Source of the DNA: VRUB01 sp046758085
Lineage (GTDB): Bacteria > Pseudomonadota > Gammaproteobacteria > Acidiferrobacterales > SPGG2
DNA length: 38,474 nucleotides
NCBI GenBank assembly: GCA_046758085.1
Contig: JBHHZP010000013.1
Coordinates: 1 to 38,474, forward strand
Direction of reading: 5' to 3'
Both the position numbers and the translations under genes were made by a program. Numbering within the stretch: the stretch's first letter is position 1; each line of letters opens with the position of its first letter. Shown piece after piece: positions 24,613-33,496 of this stretch. Under the pieces are notes generated by a model. The model did not search any database and was not told where the DNA came from. It saw only the letters and a program-made list of their open reading frames with translations.

Positions 24613-25581
24613 TCAATACACCGGCAATTGGAGATCAGCGAACAGTTGCTGGCGGTTTTCCTGCGAGCTCGCTTGGACCGCCGCATCCACAACCTCGCGC
24701 GTGAGATGGGGGGCAAACAGCTCGACAAAATCATACATGTAGCCGCGTAAGAAGGTGCCGCGCCGAAACGCGATCTTGGTCGTGCTCGCCTCGAACAGAT
24801 GGCTCGCATCCAGCGCGCACAGATCATCGTCCGTCCTGGGATCGTATGCCATCTTGGCAACGATGCCGATCCCTAGCCCGATACGCACGTAGGTCTTGAT
24901 CACGTCCGCATCCATGGCGGTAAACACGACGTTGGGCTCCAGCACGGGACTCTTGCACACTACATGCTGCGAGTCATTAGTAAAGTCGAAATCGCAGGTT
25001 ACAATGGGATATCGTGTGAGGCGCTCGAGCGTCAGATTCTTGGCGCACAGCGGGTGACCGCGCGGTGTGACGATTGCGCGGTTCCAGAGATAGCAGGGCA
25101 TCACGATCAGGTTGTCAAAACGATCCAGCGCCTCCGAGGCAATCGCAAAATCCGCTTCACCGGAGGTGGCCAGCTCCGCGATCTGTGCCGGGCTGCCCTG
25201 ATGCATATGCAGCGCCACCTTGGGGTAACGCCCGACGAAGTCACGTATGATCGGCGGAAGCACGAAGCGCGCCTGCGTGTGCGTGGTGGCGATGGATAGG
25301 GTTCCACCCTGAGGATCGGTAAACTCCTTGGCTACCTCGGGAATGCTCTCCGCCTGGTTTAATATCCGCTCCGCCATCTCGATAATGGCCTCGCCGGCCG
25401 GCGTGATGCGGGTAAGTTGCTTGCCACTGCGCTCGAAGATTTGTACGCCCAACTCCTCCTCGAGGAGTTGGATCTGCTTGCTGACTCCCGGCTGTGAGGT
25501 ATACAGACTGTCCGCCGTGGCCGACACGTTGAGCCCATTGCGGGCGACAGCAGAGATATAACGCAACTGGCGTAAGTTCAT
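24613..25581 (-). CDS. cysB: LysR-type transcriptional regulator CysB
   Basis: A 322-aa LysR regulator of sulfur assimilation. The N-terminal helix-turn-helix (MNLRQLRYISAVARNGLNVSA..TSQPGVSKQIQLLEEELG) and the effector domain with ATTHTQARFVLP, GIGIVAKMAYDP and FLRGYMYDFVELFAPHL match CysB/Cbl closely; the Thr residues in TTHTQAR form the sulfate/acetylserine site in that family. It lies 27 bp downstream of the large FAD oxidoreductase on the same strand, as the last gene after the siroheme reductase, so the regulator is probably co-transcribed with genes it may control. Confidence 0.93.
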   Translation of the reverse strand: MNLRQLRYISAVARNGLNVSATADSLYTSQPGVSKQIQLLEEELGVQIFERSGKQLTRITPAGEAIIEMAERILNQAESIPEVAKEFTDPQGGTLSIATTHTQARFVLPPIIRDFVGRYPKVALHMHQGSPAQIAELATSGEADFAIASEALDRFDNLIVMPCYLWNRAIVTPRGHPLCAKNLTLERLTRYPIVTCDFDFTNDSQHVVCKSPVLEPNVVFTAMDADVIKTYVRIGLGIGIVAKMAYDPRTDDDLCALDASHLFEASTTKIAFRRGTFLRGYMYDFVELFAPHLTREVVDAAVQASSQENRQQLFADLQLPVY

Positions 25582-25608
25582 GATGTAGACCGGTGGGTCC
25601 TGGCTCGC

Positions 25609-28600
25609 TTAGCAGGGCTGCTGCAGCAGGTGGTCTAGCCACATGTTAGAGAGCGTCTCCTGGACCGAATTTTGCCGCAGCCGTGCGGCCAGATTGGGAA
25701 AGTCCACGCAATCCAGGGGCTGGTCCTGGTTGTAACACGAATACACGAAGTGCTCCTCCCCGGTCTCGGGGTCCACGTGTTTGCACAGGCACTGCGCGCA
25801 CACGCCCTTCATCATGCACTGCATAGGCGAGTTGATCGATCCAATGGCGACGTGGTCACCCTTGAGATACGGTTTCAGCACGCCGTAACGCGCTTCTTTG
25901 ACGGCCGCCATCATACGATCGGAGCCGATGGCGATTATATGGTCGACGTCTTCGAATCTCATCGGTGTATCACCCAGGTCCCCGCCAACGTACGCCACCA
26001 TGGCCTGCACAATATTCCCGACGAACGATTTGTCCTGCGCCCGGGTAGTGGGTATCGGTTCGGCATCGGGCGCGGGGTCCACCGCCCATACGATGACGTC
26101 TGAGGCGGCCTCGATCTCCTCGACCTTGAATACGTCGTCGCGGCTCTTGTAACCCGTGAAGTAGATTACCCGGTTGCCCGCTGCGCGCAAGGCCTTACCG
26201 ATTGAGAACAACACGGCGTTACCCAATCCGCCACCCGCGAGCAATACGGTCTTGTCATGCGGCATCGCCGTCGGTGTCCCCGTCACACCCATGACCACGA
26301 TCGGATCGCCTGGTTTCCATGAGGCGCAAAGACGTGAGGACGTGCCCATCTCCAGCGCAATGAGCGAGATCAGTCCCCTTTCCTTGTCAACCCACGCCCC
26401 GGTGAGCGCCAGACCTTCCGCCGTAAGCGTTGTATCCTCCATTATCGGCGCGAACGTCTCGAAGTTCTGCACGCGGTAGAACTGCCCCGGGTGGAATTTT
26501 CTTGCCTGCATCGGTGCCTTGACCACGACCTCGATGATCTTCGGTGTCAGACGGTTGACCTCGACGACCGTGGCTACGAGTTCCCCGTCCAGTCGCCGCT
26601 TTAAGGCTTCAAGCGCGCGCTCCCGTTCAGGCTGGCCCGCCGGATCCAGATGCTTGAGCTCCGACTCGAACAGCTTCACCACATAGGGATAGCCGTCCCT
26701 GGCGCTGGCCATGGCTTTGACCACGTTGCCGGCATAGACCGGATGGTTGTCACCGTAAAAGCTGATGTACTTTCCGTCCTTGTGATAGGAGGTCAGCGGT
26801 GCCGGCTTGCCGATCTTGGGCCAGCGCGTGTCGTGCACCGGCTCGAGCCGGACCCCGCCGTTGGTCGACACCGGCTCAAAGCGCTGGAAGAAATTCTGGT
26901 CCAGCTCGAAGGTGCCGGGATGCTCGTGCTCATAGATGATATTGGGCGAGGTGCCCGCGGCGATCAGCAGGCTGCGCAGCGGTACCGCGATCTCTTCACC
27001 CGACGGGCTCCACCTGCTGTCCTCTTCCTGTCGCATCAGCTCGAACTTGACAGCCTGCAAGTGTCCATACTCATCCGGGACCGCCTCCAGGGGATTCATT
27101 CCCTCTGCCCACGCAATCCCTTCCTCCAGCGCCTTGATGATCTCTTCGTGGTTCTGGCGGTATGCCGGGGCATCCTTCAGTCCCTTGCGGTAGAATAGCG
27201 TCACCCCGCCCCACTTCGCCACCAGCGGCACCAAGTTCGGTATCTCGCCGTGTGCTTGCGCGCGCTCGCGCTCAGCGCGCACCTCCCGTCCGTGACCCAG
27301 GAGCTCGTCCAGTATCATTCGTTCCTCTTCGTCGTACTGCGCCAACACGGCGTCCTCACCGCATCGACCCACGAGCCGTTCGTAACGCGACAGCATCTTC
27401 TCGACCTGCACCGGGTAATAGGCCATCAGCTCGGTGGCCGTATCGATGGCAGTCAGGCCGCCGCCGATGACACCTGCGGGCAACCGCATTTGCAAGTTGG
27501 CCAAAGACGACCTCTTGGCCGCGCCGGTCAGCTGCAGGGCCATGAGAAAGTCCGAGGCCAGGCGGATACCGCGTATGAGGTTATTCTTGATGTTAATAAT
27601 GGTCGGCTTGCCTGCGCCGCTGGCAATGGCGATATGGTCGATCCCGAGATTCCATGCGTCGTCGATAGTCAACGTGCCACCGAAGCGTACACCGCCGTAG
27701 CAAAGGAACGCCTTGCGCCGCACCAGCGTAAGGTGAATTACCTTGAGAAAATTCTTGTCCCAGCGCACGGTGATGCCGTACTCGGCGACGCCACCAAAAC
27801 CGGCCATGATGCGTTTGTCGAGCTCCTCGTAAAGCTGCTCGAAATCCGCGATCGGCGCAGGCACGGACGCAGCGTCGCCGGTCAGCTCTGCCGGTAACGG
27901 TTCGATCTTGAGCGCGTCGATTCCAACCACCGCGAAGCCTTCGTTCAATAGGTAATGTGCGAGCGTATACCCTGCTGGACCCATACCCACGACAAGCACG
28001 TTCTTGCCGTTGTAGGGCAGCGCGTATGGGCGCTTCACATTTAAAGGATTCCAGCGGGTCAACAGGCTGTAGATCTCGAAACCATAGGGCATGAAGAGCA
28101 CGTCGGTGAGCACATTCGTCTCGATCTGCGGGATGTCCACCGGTTCCGTCTTCTGATAGATGCAACCCTTCATGCAGTCGTTGCAAATTCGATGGCCGGT
28201 ACCGGGGCACATGGGGTTGTCCACGATGATCAGGGCAAGCGCCCCAATGTTATCGCCCTGGCGCTTGACGAGGTGCATTTCCGAGATCTTCTCATCGAGC
28301 GGACAGCCGGTCTGATTAACACCCAGGGGATTGACCTTAAAGGTGCCCGTGGCCTTGTTGTGCATGCCTTGGGAGCAGTAATCGGTATCGGTCTCATGAC
28401 AGTAGATGCAATGATCGACCTCGTACAGTACCTCGCGCTCGTTGTAACGCGAGTCGGTAAGAGCGAAACCGTCTCTGCGTCGGAGGGTCGCCTGCGGTCC
28501 GGTCAGTGCGGTGTAACCATCGGGGGATACGGTTTCACAAGGAACCAGGTGCTGGAAGTCGGTCTTCTCCGGCTTCTTGAAACTTACCCATCCGGCGACA

Positions 28601-29373
28601 GACTTCTTCATCTCCGCGTCATTGGCTGCCGCATAGCACCAGCGTTGTACGGTAGCGAGCAGCTGCTCGGCGAAAGGCAGTGGTGCTTGTTGTGCAAGTG
28701 CCTCAGAAAACGCGCGTTTCGCATCCGCATCGCGCATCAGCTTGTCCCGAAGTGCATCCAGGTCCCGATCGGCTTTGGCATAATCACTGCCCTTGCCCTT
28801 CTGCAAACGCCTGTAATGCTCGACTAGCCGGTAAAGCGTCGCACCGACAAGACCAACGGTGTGCTCTGCATCTGCATCGTCTGCGGTCTCCGGGAAGCCG
28901 GTACGCACGAGCAATGCAAGCTCCGTGCGAATCCGCGGCAGGTCCCACTGCGTCAGGTTTGCACCCTTGTACTTGGCGCCCGCGCGCATGACGACACCGT
29001 CGCGGAACGCAAATACGGTGTTAACTTGCTCCTGAATGGCCCTCGCCTGCGCTTCATGCACAGCCTCCACATCGAACAGACGCGCGATAAAGCGCCCAAC
29101 GTGGGGCGCGACACGCACCAGCAGGTCGGAAATTTGCTTGGAGGGCAACCCCTCTCCCTTGGAGCTGCGGTAAGCCTCGTACTCGGCAAAGAGCGGCGGA
29201 TCGTCTTTGCCTAACGACTCATCGAACGTGGCGAGAAGATCCTGCAGGCGGCCGGGGTCATACAGATCGCCGTATGTGAACCCCGGGATTCCGAGGATCA
29301 GCGCATCGGTGTCGTGACCCTGAGATGCCACTTTCGCTACGGTCTGTATTGAACTGTGATGTCTCTGCTCCAT
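25609..29373 (-). CDS. Giant FAD/NAD(P)- and Fe-S-dependent oxidoreductase with FNR/PyrK-like C-terminus
   Basis: A 1254-aa soluble flavoprotein. Residues 1-300 are an unrecognised helical region. A cysteine-rich part (CIYCHETDTDYCSQG to CPGTGHRICNDCMKGC, about 325-410) probably binds Fe-S clusters. A glutamate-synthase-like FAD/NAD(P) part begins VLVVGMGPAGYTLAHYL near 460. After about 950 comes a ferredoxin-reductase-like domain (HPGQFYRVQNF, LLAGGGLGNAVLFS) ending in a PyrK-type [2Fe-2S] site (CMMKGVCAQCLC and a later C). It could take electrons from NAD(P)H and pass them to a partner. Sitting between a siroheme reductase and cysB with no cysJ in sight, it may feed sulfite reductase (inference). 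Start ATG 29373; an ATG ten codons earlier is possible. Confidence 0.8.
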   Translation of the reverse strand: MEQRHHSSIQTVAKVASQGHDTDALILGIPGFTYGDLYDPGRLQDLLATFDESLGKDDPPLFAEYEAYRSSKGEGLPSKQISDLLVRVAPHVGRFIARLFDVEAVHEAQARAIQEQVNTVFAFRDGVVMRAGAKYKGANLTQWDLPRIRTELALLVRTGFPETADDADAEHTVGLVGATLYRLVEHYRRLQKGKGSDYAKADRDLDALRDKLMRDADAKRAFSEALAQQAPLPFAEQLLATVQRWCYAAANDAEMKKSVAGWVSFKKPEKTDFQHLVPCETVSPDGYTALTGPQATLRRRDGFALTDSRYNEREVLYEVDHCIYCHETDTDYCSQGMHNKATGTFKVNPLGVNQTGCPLDEKISEMHLVKRQGDNIGALALIIVDNPMCPGTGHRICNDCMKGCIYQKTEPVDIPQIETNVLTDVLFMPYGFEIYSLLTRWNPLNVKRPYALPYNGKNVLVVGMGPAGYTLAHYLLNEGFAVVGIDALKIEPLPAELTGDAASVPAPIADFEQLYEELDKRIMAGFGGVAEYGITVRWDKNFLKVIHLTLVRRKAFLCYGGVRFGGTLTIDDAWNLGIDHIAIASGAGKPTIINIKNNLIRGIRLASDFLMALQLTGAAKRSSLANLQMRLPAGVIGGGLTAIDTATELMAYYPVQVEKMLSRYERLVGRCGEDAVLAQYDEEERMILDELLGHGREVRAERERAQAHGEIPNLVPLVAKWGGVTLFYRKGLKDAPAYRQNHEEIIKALEEGIAWAEGMNPLEAVPDEYGHLQAVKFELMRQEEDSRWSPSGEEIAVPLRSLLIAAGTSPNIIYEHEHPGTFELDQNFFQRFEPVSTNGGVRLEPVHDTRWPKIGKPAPLTSYHKDGKYISFYGDNHPVYAGNVVKAMASARDGYPYVVKLFESELKHLDPAGQPERERALEALKRRLDGELVATVVEVNRLTPKIIEVVVKAPMQARKFHPGQFYRVQNFETFAPIMEDTTLTAEGLALTGAWVDKERGLISLIALEMGTSSRLCASWKPGDPIVVMGVTGTPTAMPHDKTVLLAGGGLGNAVLFSIGKALRAAGNRVIYFTGYKSRDDVFKVEEIEAASDVIVWAVDPAPDAEPIPTTRAQDKSFVGNIVQAMVAYVGGDLGDTPMRFEDVDHIIAIGSDRMMAAVKEARYGVLKPYLKGDHVAIGSINSPMQCMMKGVCAQCLCKHVDPETGEEHFVYSCYNQDQPLDCVDFPNLAARLRQNSVQETLSNMWLDHLLQQPC

Positions 29374-29751
29374 GGTTAACGACTGTCCTGAGCGCTCGTG
29401 CATTGCGCCCGATATTCTACCCTATATTAGGCCGGCGCTCGGCGGTTGGCGCCCACCGCTCAGATCGTTAAGCTGCCCTTCATGCGCCCCGCGTCGTCGC
29501 CGCGCGTGGCGGCTGCGCCCCCTGCTGACCCGCTCAATGCGCTGGCTCGCAACCCGTGAAACCCGGCAAACATGCGGAAGGGGCAGCGATGGCGCGATCC
29601 GTCCGCCGCTATCGCTCTCGAGCCGGCCCGGCGGACAACAGGGAGTTAGCGCCAGCTGGCTATTGTCTTGGCGCAGAGGATTGGGTTGGCCACATGCTTT
29701 GGCACAGATTAGACCGGCTTGGCGGCGCATAGCTTCCGACCACCGGCTGTA
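29374..29751. other. Intergenic region without recognisable gene
   Basis: 378 bp between the unknown protein gene and the FAD oxidoreductase gene. An AT-rich patch (TATTCTACCCTATATTAGG, 29412-29430) lies shortly before the oxidoreductase start and could hold a minus-strand promoter. I see no terminator, repeat or RNA. Confidence 0.3.
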
Positions 29752-30384
29752 TTATCCATGCCGTTGCCCGCGCAGCTTCTCCAGTAACATACGAACATCG
29801 ACCGGCCCGGAAGCCCGCATGTTGACCGTGAGCCGCTCCCGTGGGTCCTGGTGGACGTACTCGGTGTGGAAATTGTCACTCCCATAAATGCCGGCGGCCG
29901 CGAGCGCCAGATCGTCACGCAGCTCATAGAAAGTGGCTTCGTCATTCGGAGCCAGCAGCCGGTCATTGGCGATGAACGCGCAGTGCTGCGGATCAAATTT
30001 CAAGGCACCGTGCAGGAGTTGCTCTCGCTCCAACAGCTGGCACGCTGTCAACGCCACCTCAGCGGCGGCCGAGATCCGCTGCGGCAGGGCACCCGGCTGC
30101 GCGGTCTTGCGCTGGTAGCTAAGGCTATGGCGATTTCCGTCCGGGGCCACGTAAAGGTTGGCCTCATGGCTCATGAGCATCACCCCCGGACCATCAGGCA
30201 CGTGGCGATAGTCGGCGACGTCGATCAAGATACCGGGTAATGCCTGCCGTTGAATCCATGCGTGAAAGATGTCGATAAACCTGGCGTCATCGACGTTGGT
30301 TGACGCCAGCGTGGTGAATCTAATGCAAAAGCGCTGGAGCCCCCGACTCGCGCGGCCTTCCGTCTGTTGTGCCAGTGCCTTCAC
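29752..30384 (-). CDS. Unknown protein linked to siroheme reductase
   Basis: A 210-aa soluble protein that I cannot assign. It has no signal peptide, membrane helix or cysteine motif of note. Segments such as PGVMLMSHEANLYVAPDG and FIANDRLLAPNDEATFYELRDDL suggest an alpha/beta fold. The GTG start overlaps the stop of the siroheme reductase gene (GTGA), so the two are translationally coupled and the product is probably a partner or maturation factor of that enzyme (inference). Confidence 0.7.
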   Translation of the reverse strand: MKALAQQTEGRASRGLQRFCIRFTTLASTNVDDARFIDIFHAWIQRQALPGILIDVADYRHVPDGPGVMLMSHEANLYVAPDGNRHSLSYQRKTAQPGALPQRISAAAEVALTACQLLEREQLLHGALKFDPQHCAFIANDRLLAPNDEATFYELRDDLALAAAGIYGSDNFHTEYVHQDPRERLTVNMRASGPVDVRMLLEKLRGQRHG

Positions 30385-32678
30385 GACACCGCCGATTTCA
30401 GGATTGTATCTGGCGAAGCGGGACGCGGTTTTCGTTGAGCTTCAAGCATACGGCCGTGGCAGGCGTGTGCGGCTTCGATGAAAAGCTGCGCTTCTTCGAC
30501 GCGTTGACGGGCCAGCTCCGAGGTCGGCTCTTTATTCCTGAACTCGTACGCCTGAAAGATCAAGCGGGCAAACTTGCTGCCGGCAAACGGATCGAAAAAC
30601 AGCCCGGTGTCATTGAAACGCGTACGAAACTCTCGCAGGATAGTCTCAGGGTCATCGGCAATGTCAGGGTTTTGCAGCTTGATCAGTCCTTGCGCGGCCG
30701 TAAGCATGGCGCTCAGCGCCTTGCCCGTCGCACGTCGCGCGCTCGCGCCCTCATCGAGGAAAAGCTGTGCCTCAAACACCTCGTCCTCGGCCGCGGCAAT
30801 GCCGAAGTCCGCCAGGCTTACGACTTCGCCCGCACATTCACCGACGCCTATGTCACCGATTGTGAACTGCCTGGCATCGCCCCAATCGGAGTAGAACGAC
30901 GGGTCGACGTCATGCGCCGGCACGATCATAAGGTCCTGTAGCATGGCCTTGGCTTCTTTTTTCCCAATGCGCGCCATGAACTCGCTGAAGTGCTCGTGTG
31001 CCTGGCGCTCGCACAGGTATCGATCGATTAACCGTTCAACAGTCTCCGGAATCCGCTTCGACGGTACGGCGCCTATGCTCAGACCAAAGGCCTTGGCGTT
31101 TGCCTTCCAGCGGCCACCCAAAAGCACGCGAAAATGGGGTACCTTGTAACCATTAATGGTCCGCCCCACTCCGTAAAATCCGATCTCAGCGAGATGATGC
31201 TGGCCGCAGGAGTTGAAACAACCGCTGACCTTGATTCTCAGATCCTTTAGCGTTTCATCATACTGGAGCTGCTTGGCAGTAAGCCGTTGGCGTAGCGCCG
31301 CGGCCAAACCGCGCGACGAAGCGATTCCGAGCTTACAGGTATCCGTGCCAGGACAAGCCGTGACGTCGACGATGGATTGCGCTCCCGGTTCACCCAGGCC
31401 GATCTCTGACAGATCGCGGTGCAGAGCCGCAAGGTCTGACTGATGTACCCAGCGCAACAAAAAATTCTGCTCCACCGTGATACGAATGGTGTCTTTCACG
31501 TAACGCCGGCAGATCGTCGCCAACCTGCGCAGCTGATGCGACGTGATGTCACCGAGCGGCAAGGTCACGGATACCGCCGCAAATCCCGTTTGCCGTTGAC
31601 CGTAGACATTGGTCTTCTCCCAACTCGTGAAGCCAGCTGTCGGACCAACCGGATCGCAGGTGGCAGGGTACGGCCGCGGTGACTCGCTGGCATCGTTTAC
31701 CGAGCTGATCCAGCTTGTCCACTTTGGATCTTCTTGCAACGTTTCGCGCTCCTTTAACACCAACCGGCGAAACTCATCGATGCCGAGCTTCGCCACCAGG
31801 AACTTGATGCGCGCCCTGGCGCGGTTGCGCTTTTCCCCCAAGCGCGCAAACACCCGCGCGATTGCCTGCGCCGTGGGGAGCAACTCTTGTTCCGGGAGAA
31901 ATTCGTCGAATAGCTTTGCCTGGTGAGGAATGGCGCCCAGGCCGCCGCCGACGTAGAGCTCGAACCCGCGTTTTTCCACGCCATCGACAATGCGCGTCCT
32001 GGCGATACCGCCCATATCATGCATGATTACAAGGCCACAGGCAGACGCGCTGCAACCCGAGAATGCAATCTTGAACTTGCGGCCGAAGTCCTGCGCATCG
32101 CGGTGACCGAGCAAGAACTCGGCGGTCGCCTTGCTGTAGGGAGTCACGTCAAAGACCTCGTCGCGGCACACGCCGGCTAGGGGACAGCCGGTCACATTGC
32201 GTACGACGTTTCCGCATGCCTCGCGGGTCGTGATGCCGAAAGCAGCGAGCCTGCGGTGCATATCGGGGGTGTCGTCGATCGAAATGAAGTGAAGTTGGAT
32301 ATCCTGCCGGGTAGTGAGGTGCAGGATCGCATCGGAGTATTCCTCCGCAATGTCGGCCAACACCTCCATCTGTGCCGTTGTCAGAGCGCCATACGGGATC
32401 TTGATCCGCTGCATGCCGGGCGCGTCCCACCTGGTATTCGGTCCCTTCAGCAGGTCACCGGACGGATACGGGATGTCCTGGGTCTTATCGCCGTCGTGGC
32501 GCTGGCCGTTGTCGTAGCGCTGGCCGTACGCGCCTCGGCGCAGTCTTATCTCCGCGAAGATCTTCTCGTCGATCTTGCCCTGCCGGCGTAGCCGGAGCTG
32601 GCGCTCGTAGTGATCGATCTCCTCGGAGAGCGCGGGACTAATGCGATCGGCAAGCATACTCTTCCAGCTTCGTTCCAA
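30381..32678 (-). CDS. cysI: Siroheme-[4Fe-4S] sulfite/nitrite reductase with C-terminal extension
   Basis: About 765 aa. Six-electron reductase (sulfite to sulfide, or nitrite to ammonia) with siroheme coupled to a 4Fe-4S cluster. Two ferredoxin-like and two siroheme domains are recognisable: TTRQDIQLHFI and FSGCSAS in the first half, then the cluster ligands in TACPGTDTCKLG (near residue 445) and KVSGCFNSCGQHH (near 490). About 170 extra residues follow, ending in a helical EEAQLFIEAAHACHGRM segment not found in classic CysI. A TTG at 32678 follows GAGGAG by 6 nt; a GTG at 32702 is the alternative. Proximity to cysB favours sulfite assimilation; nitrite cannot be excluded. Confidence 0.88.
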   Translation of the reverse strand: MERSWKSMLADRISPALSEEIDHYERQLRLRRQGKIDEKIFAEIRLRRGAYGQRYDNGQRHDGDKTQDIPYPSGDLLKGPNTRWDAPGMQRIKIPYGALTTAQMEVLADIAEEYSDAILHLTTRQDIQLHFISIDDTPDMHRRLAAFGITTREACGNVVRNVTGCPLAGVCRDEVFDVTPYSKATAEFLLGHRDAQDFGRKFKIAFSGCSASACGLVIMHDMGGIARTRIVDGVEKRGFELYVGGGLGAIPHQAKLFDEFLPEQELLPTAQAIARVFARLGEKRNRARARIKFLVAKLGIDEFRRLVLKERETLQEDPKWTSWISSVNDASESPRPYPATCDPVGPTAGFTSWEKTNVYGQRQTGFAAVSVTLPLGDITSHQLRRLATICRRYVKDTIRITVEQNFLLRWVHQSDLAALHRDLSEIGLGEPGAQSIVDVTACPGTDTCKLGIASSRGLAAALRQRLTAKQLQYDETLKDLRIKVSGCFNSCGQHHLAEIGFYGVGRTINGYKVPHFRVLLGGRWKANAKAFGLSIGAVPSKRIPETVERLIDRYLCERQAHEHFSEFMARIGKKEAKAMLQDLMIVPAHDVDPSFYSDWGDARQFTIGDIGVGECAGEVVSLADFGIAAAEDEVFEAQLFLDEGASARRATGKALSAMLTAAQGLIKLQNPDIADDPETILREFRTRFNDTGLFFDPFAGSKFARLIFQAYEFRNKEPTSELARQRVEEAQLFIEAAHACHGRMLEAQRKPRPASPDTILKSAVS

Positions 32679-32793
32679 TGTGAGCTCCTCGGGTACGTTC
32701 ACAGCGTGGCCGCGTCGTGCTGCACGCGGTCCCGATGGCGCTGTGGTGAAGGCGCAAGATAAACGAAGCCGTTGGGCTCGAAAAATAATAAAT

Positions 32794-32811
32794 TCGAATA
32801 TCTATATTCGA
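32794..32811. promoter_or_regulatory. Perfect palindrome in AT-rich divergent control region
   Basis: TCGAATAT-CT-ATATTCGA, 8-bp arms with a 2-bp centre, in the only strongly AT-rich stretch of the gap (32780-32825) between the divergent siroheme reductase and mutase operons. It looks like an operator for a dimeric repressor. A TATTAT -10-like hexamer for the leftward operon overlaps its edge. No cobalamin riboswitch is present in this 318-bp gap. Confidence 0.5.
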
Positions 32812-33020
32812 TTCGTTTATATCTTTCCCCGAATCCAGTGTGGATATTTCGTATGCGCCCGCACTTTGATCCCTCACCCGGGTCACGCGGCGACGCGCGT
32901 CCATCCGGTCACAATCAAACCGCAGCCCGTTGTCCCTCCAAGGCGTCCACACACCCGCTTGCGCGCCCCCGCGAATATCCGTAGTCTGGGTCTGGAAATA
33001 AGGAGAACTTGAAGGCGCAG

Positions 33021-33467
33021 ATGAGTGAGCGGAACGCAAAACCACAACGCCAACATGCAATAATACGCGTCCTGATCGCGAAGGTCGGGCTCGACGGCCA
33101 TGACCGCGGTGTCAAGATCGTCGCGCGCTGCCTGCGCGACGCCGGCATGGATGTGATCTACACGGGCCTGCACCGCACGCCCGAGGAGGTCGTGAACACG
33201 GCCATTCAGGAGGACGTAGACGTTCTCGGCGTCAGTCTGCTGTCCGGCGCCCACATGACCATTTTTCCGCGCCTCATCGAGCTGCTCAGGGAAAACGATG
33301 CCGCGGATATTCTGATTGTCGGCGGCGGGGTGATGCCCGATGAGGACGTGGCCGCCCTCAAAGAGCTGGGTGTGGCCGAGATCCTGCTGCAAGACACACC
33401 GCCCGATGCCATCGTCGAGACCGTCCGGCGCCTGGTCCGCGCGCGCGGTCCACGCTGGGCCCACTGA
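33021..33467 (+). CDS. hcmB: B12-binding small subunit of 2-hydroxyisobutyryl-CoA-type mutase
   Basis: A 148-aa free-standing cobalamin-binding domain. It has the base-off/His-on signature: DGHDRG (DxHxxG) at residues 25-30 with cobalt-ligating His27, SLLSGAH and GGGVMP further on. Length and the TGLHRTPEEVVNTAIQEDVD segment match the small subunits of split acyl-CoA mutases (HcmB type). The ATG at 33021 is chosen with AAGG upstream; a TTG four codons earlier, just after AAGGAG, is possible. It forms the holoenzyme with the large subunit encoded at 35896 and is the first gene of the operon. Confidence 0.88.
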   Translation: MSERNAKPQRQHAIIRVLIAKVGLDGHDRGVKIVARCLRDAGMDVIYTGLHRTPEEVVNTAIQEDVDVLGVSLLSGAHMTIFPRLIELLRENDAADILIVGGGVMPDEDVAALKELGVAEILLQDTPPDAIVETVRRLVRARGPRWAH

Positions 33468-33496
33468 CAGAACTACACATCGATTTACGTGCAAAC

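Noticed and set aside
32703..33020. Possible cobalamin riboswitch before the B12-dependent mutase operon
   Set aside because: No B12-box-like conserved block could be found, and the gap is too short and AT-rich for a normal cobalamin aptamer.
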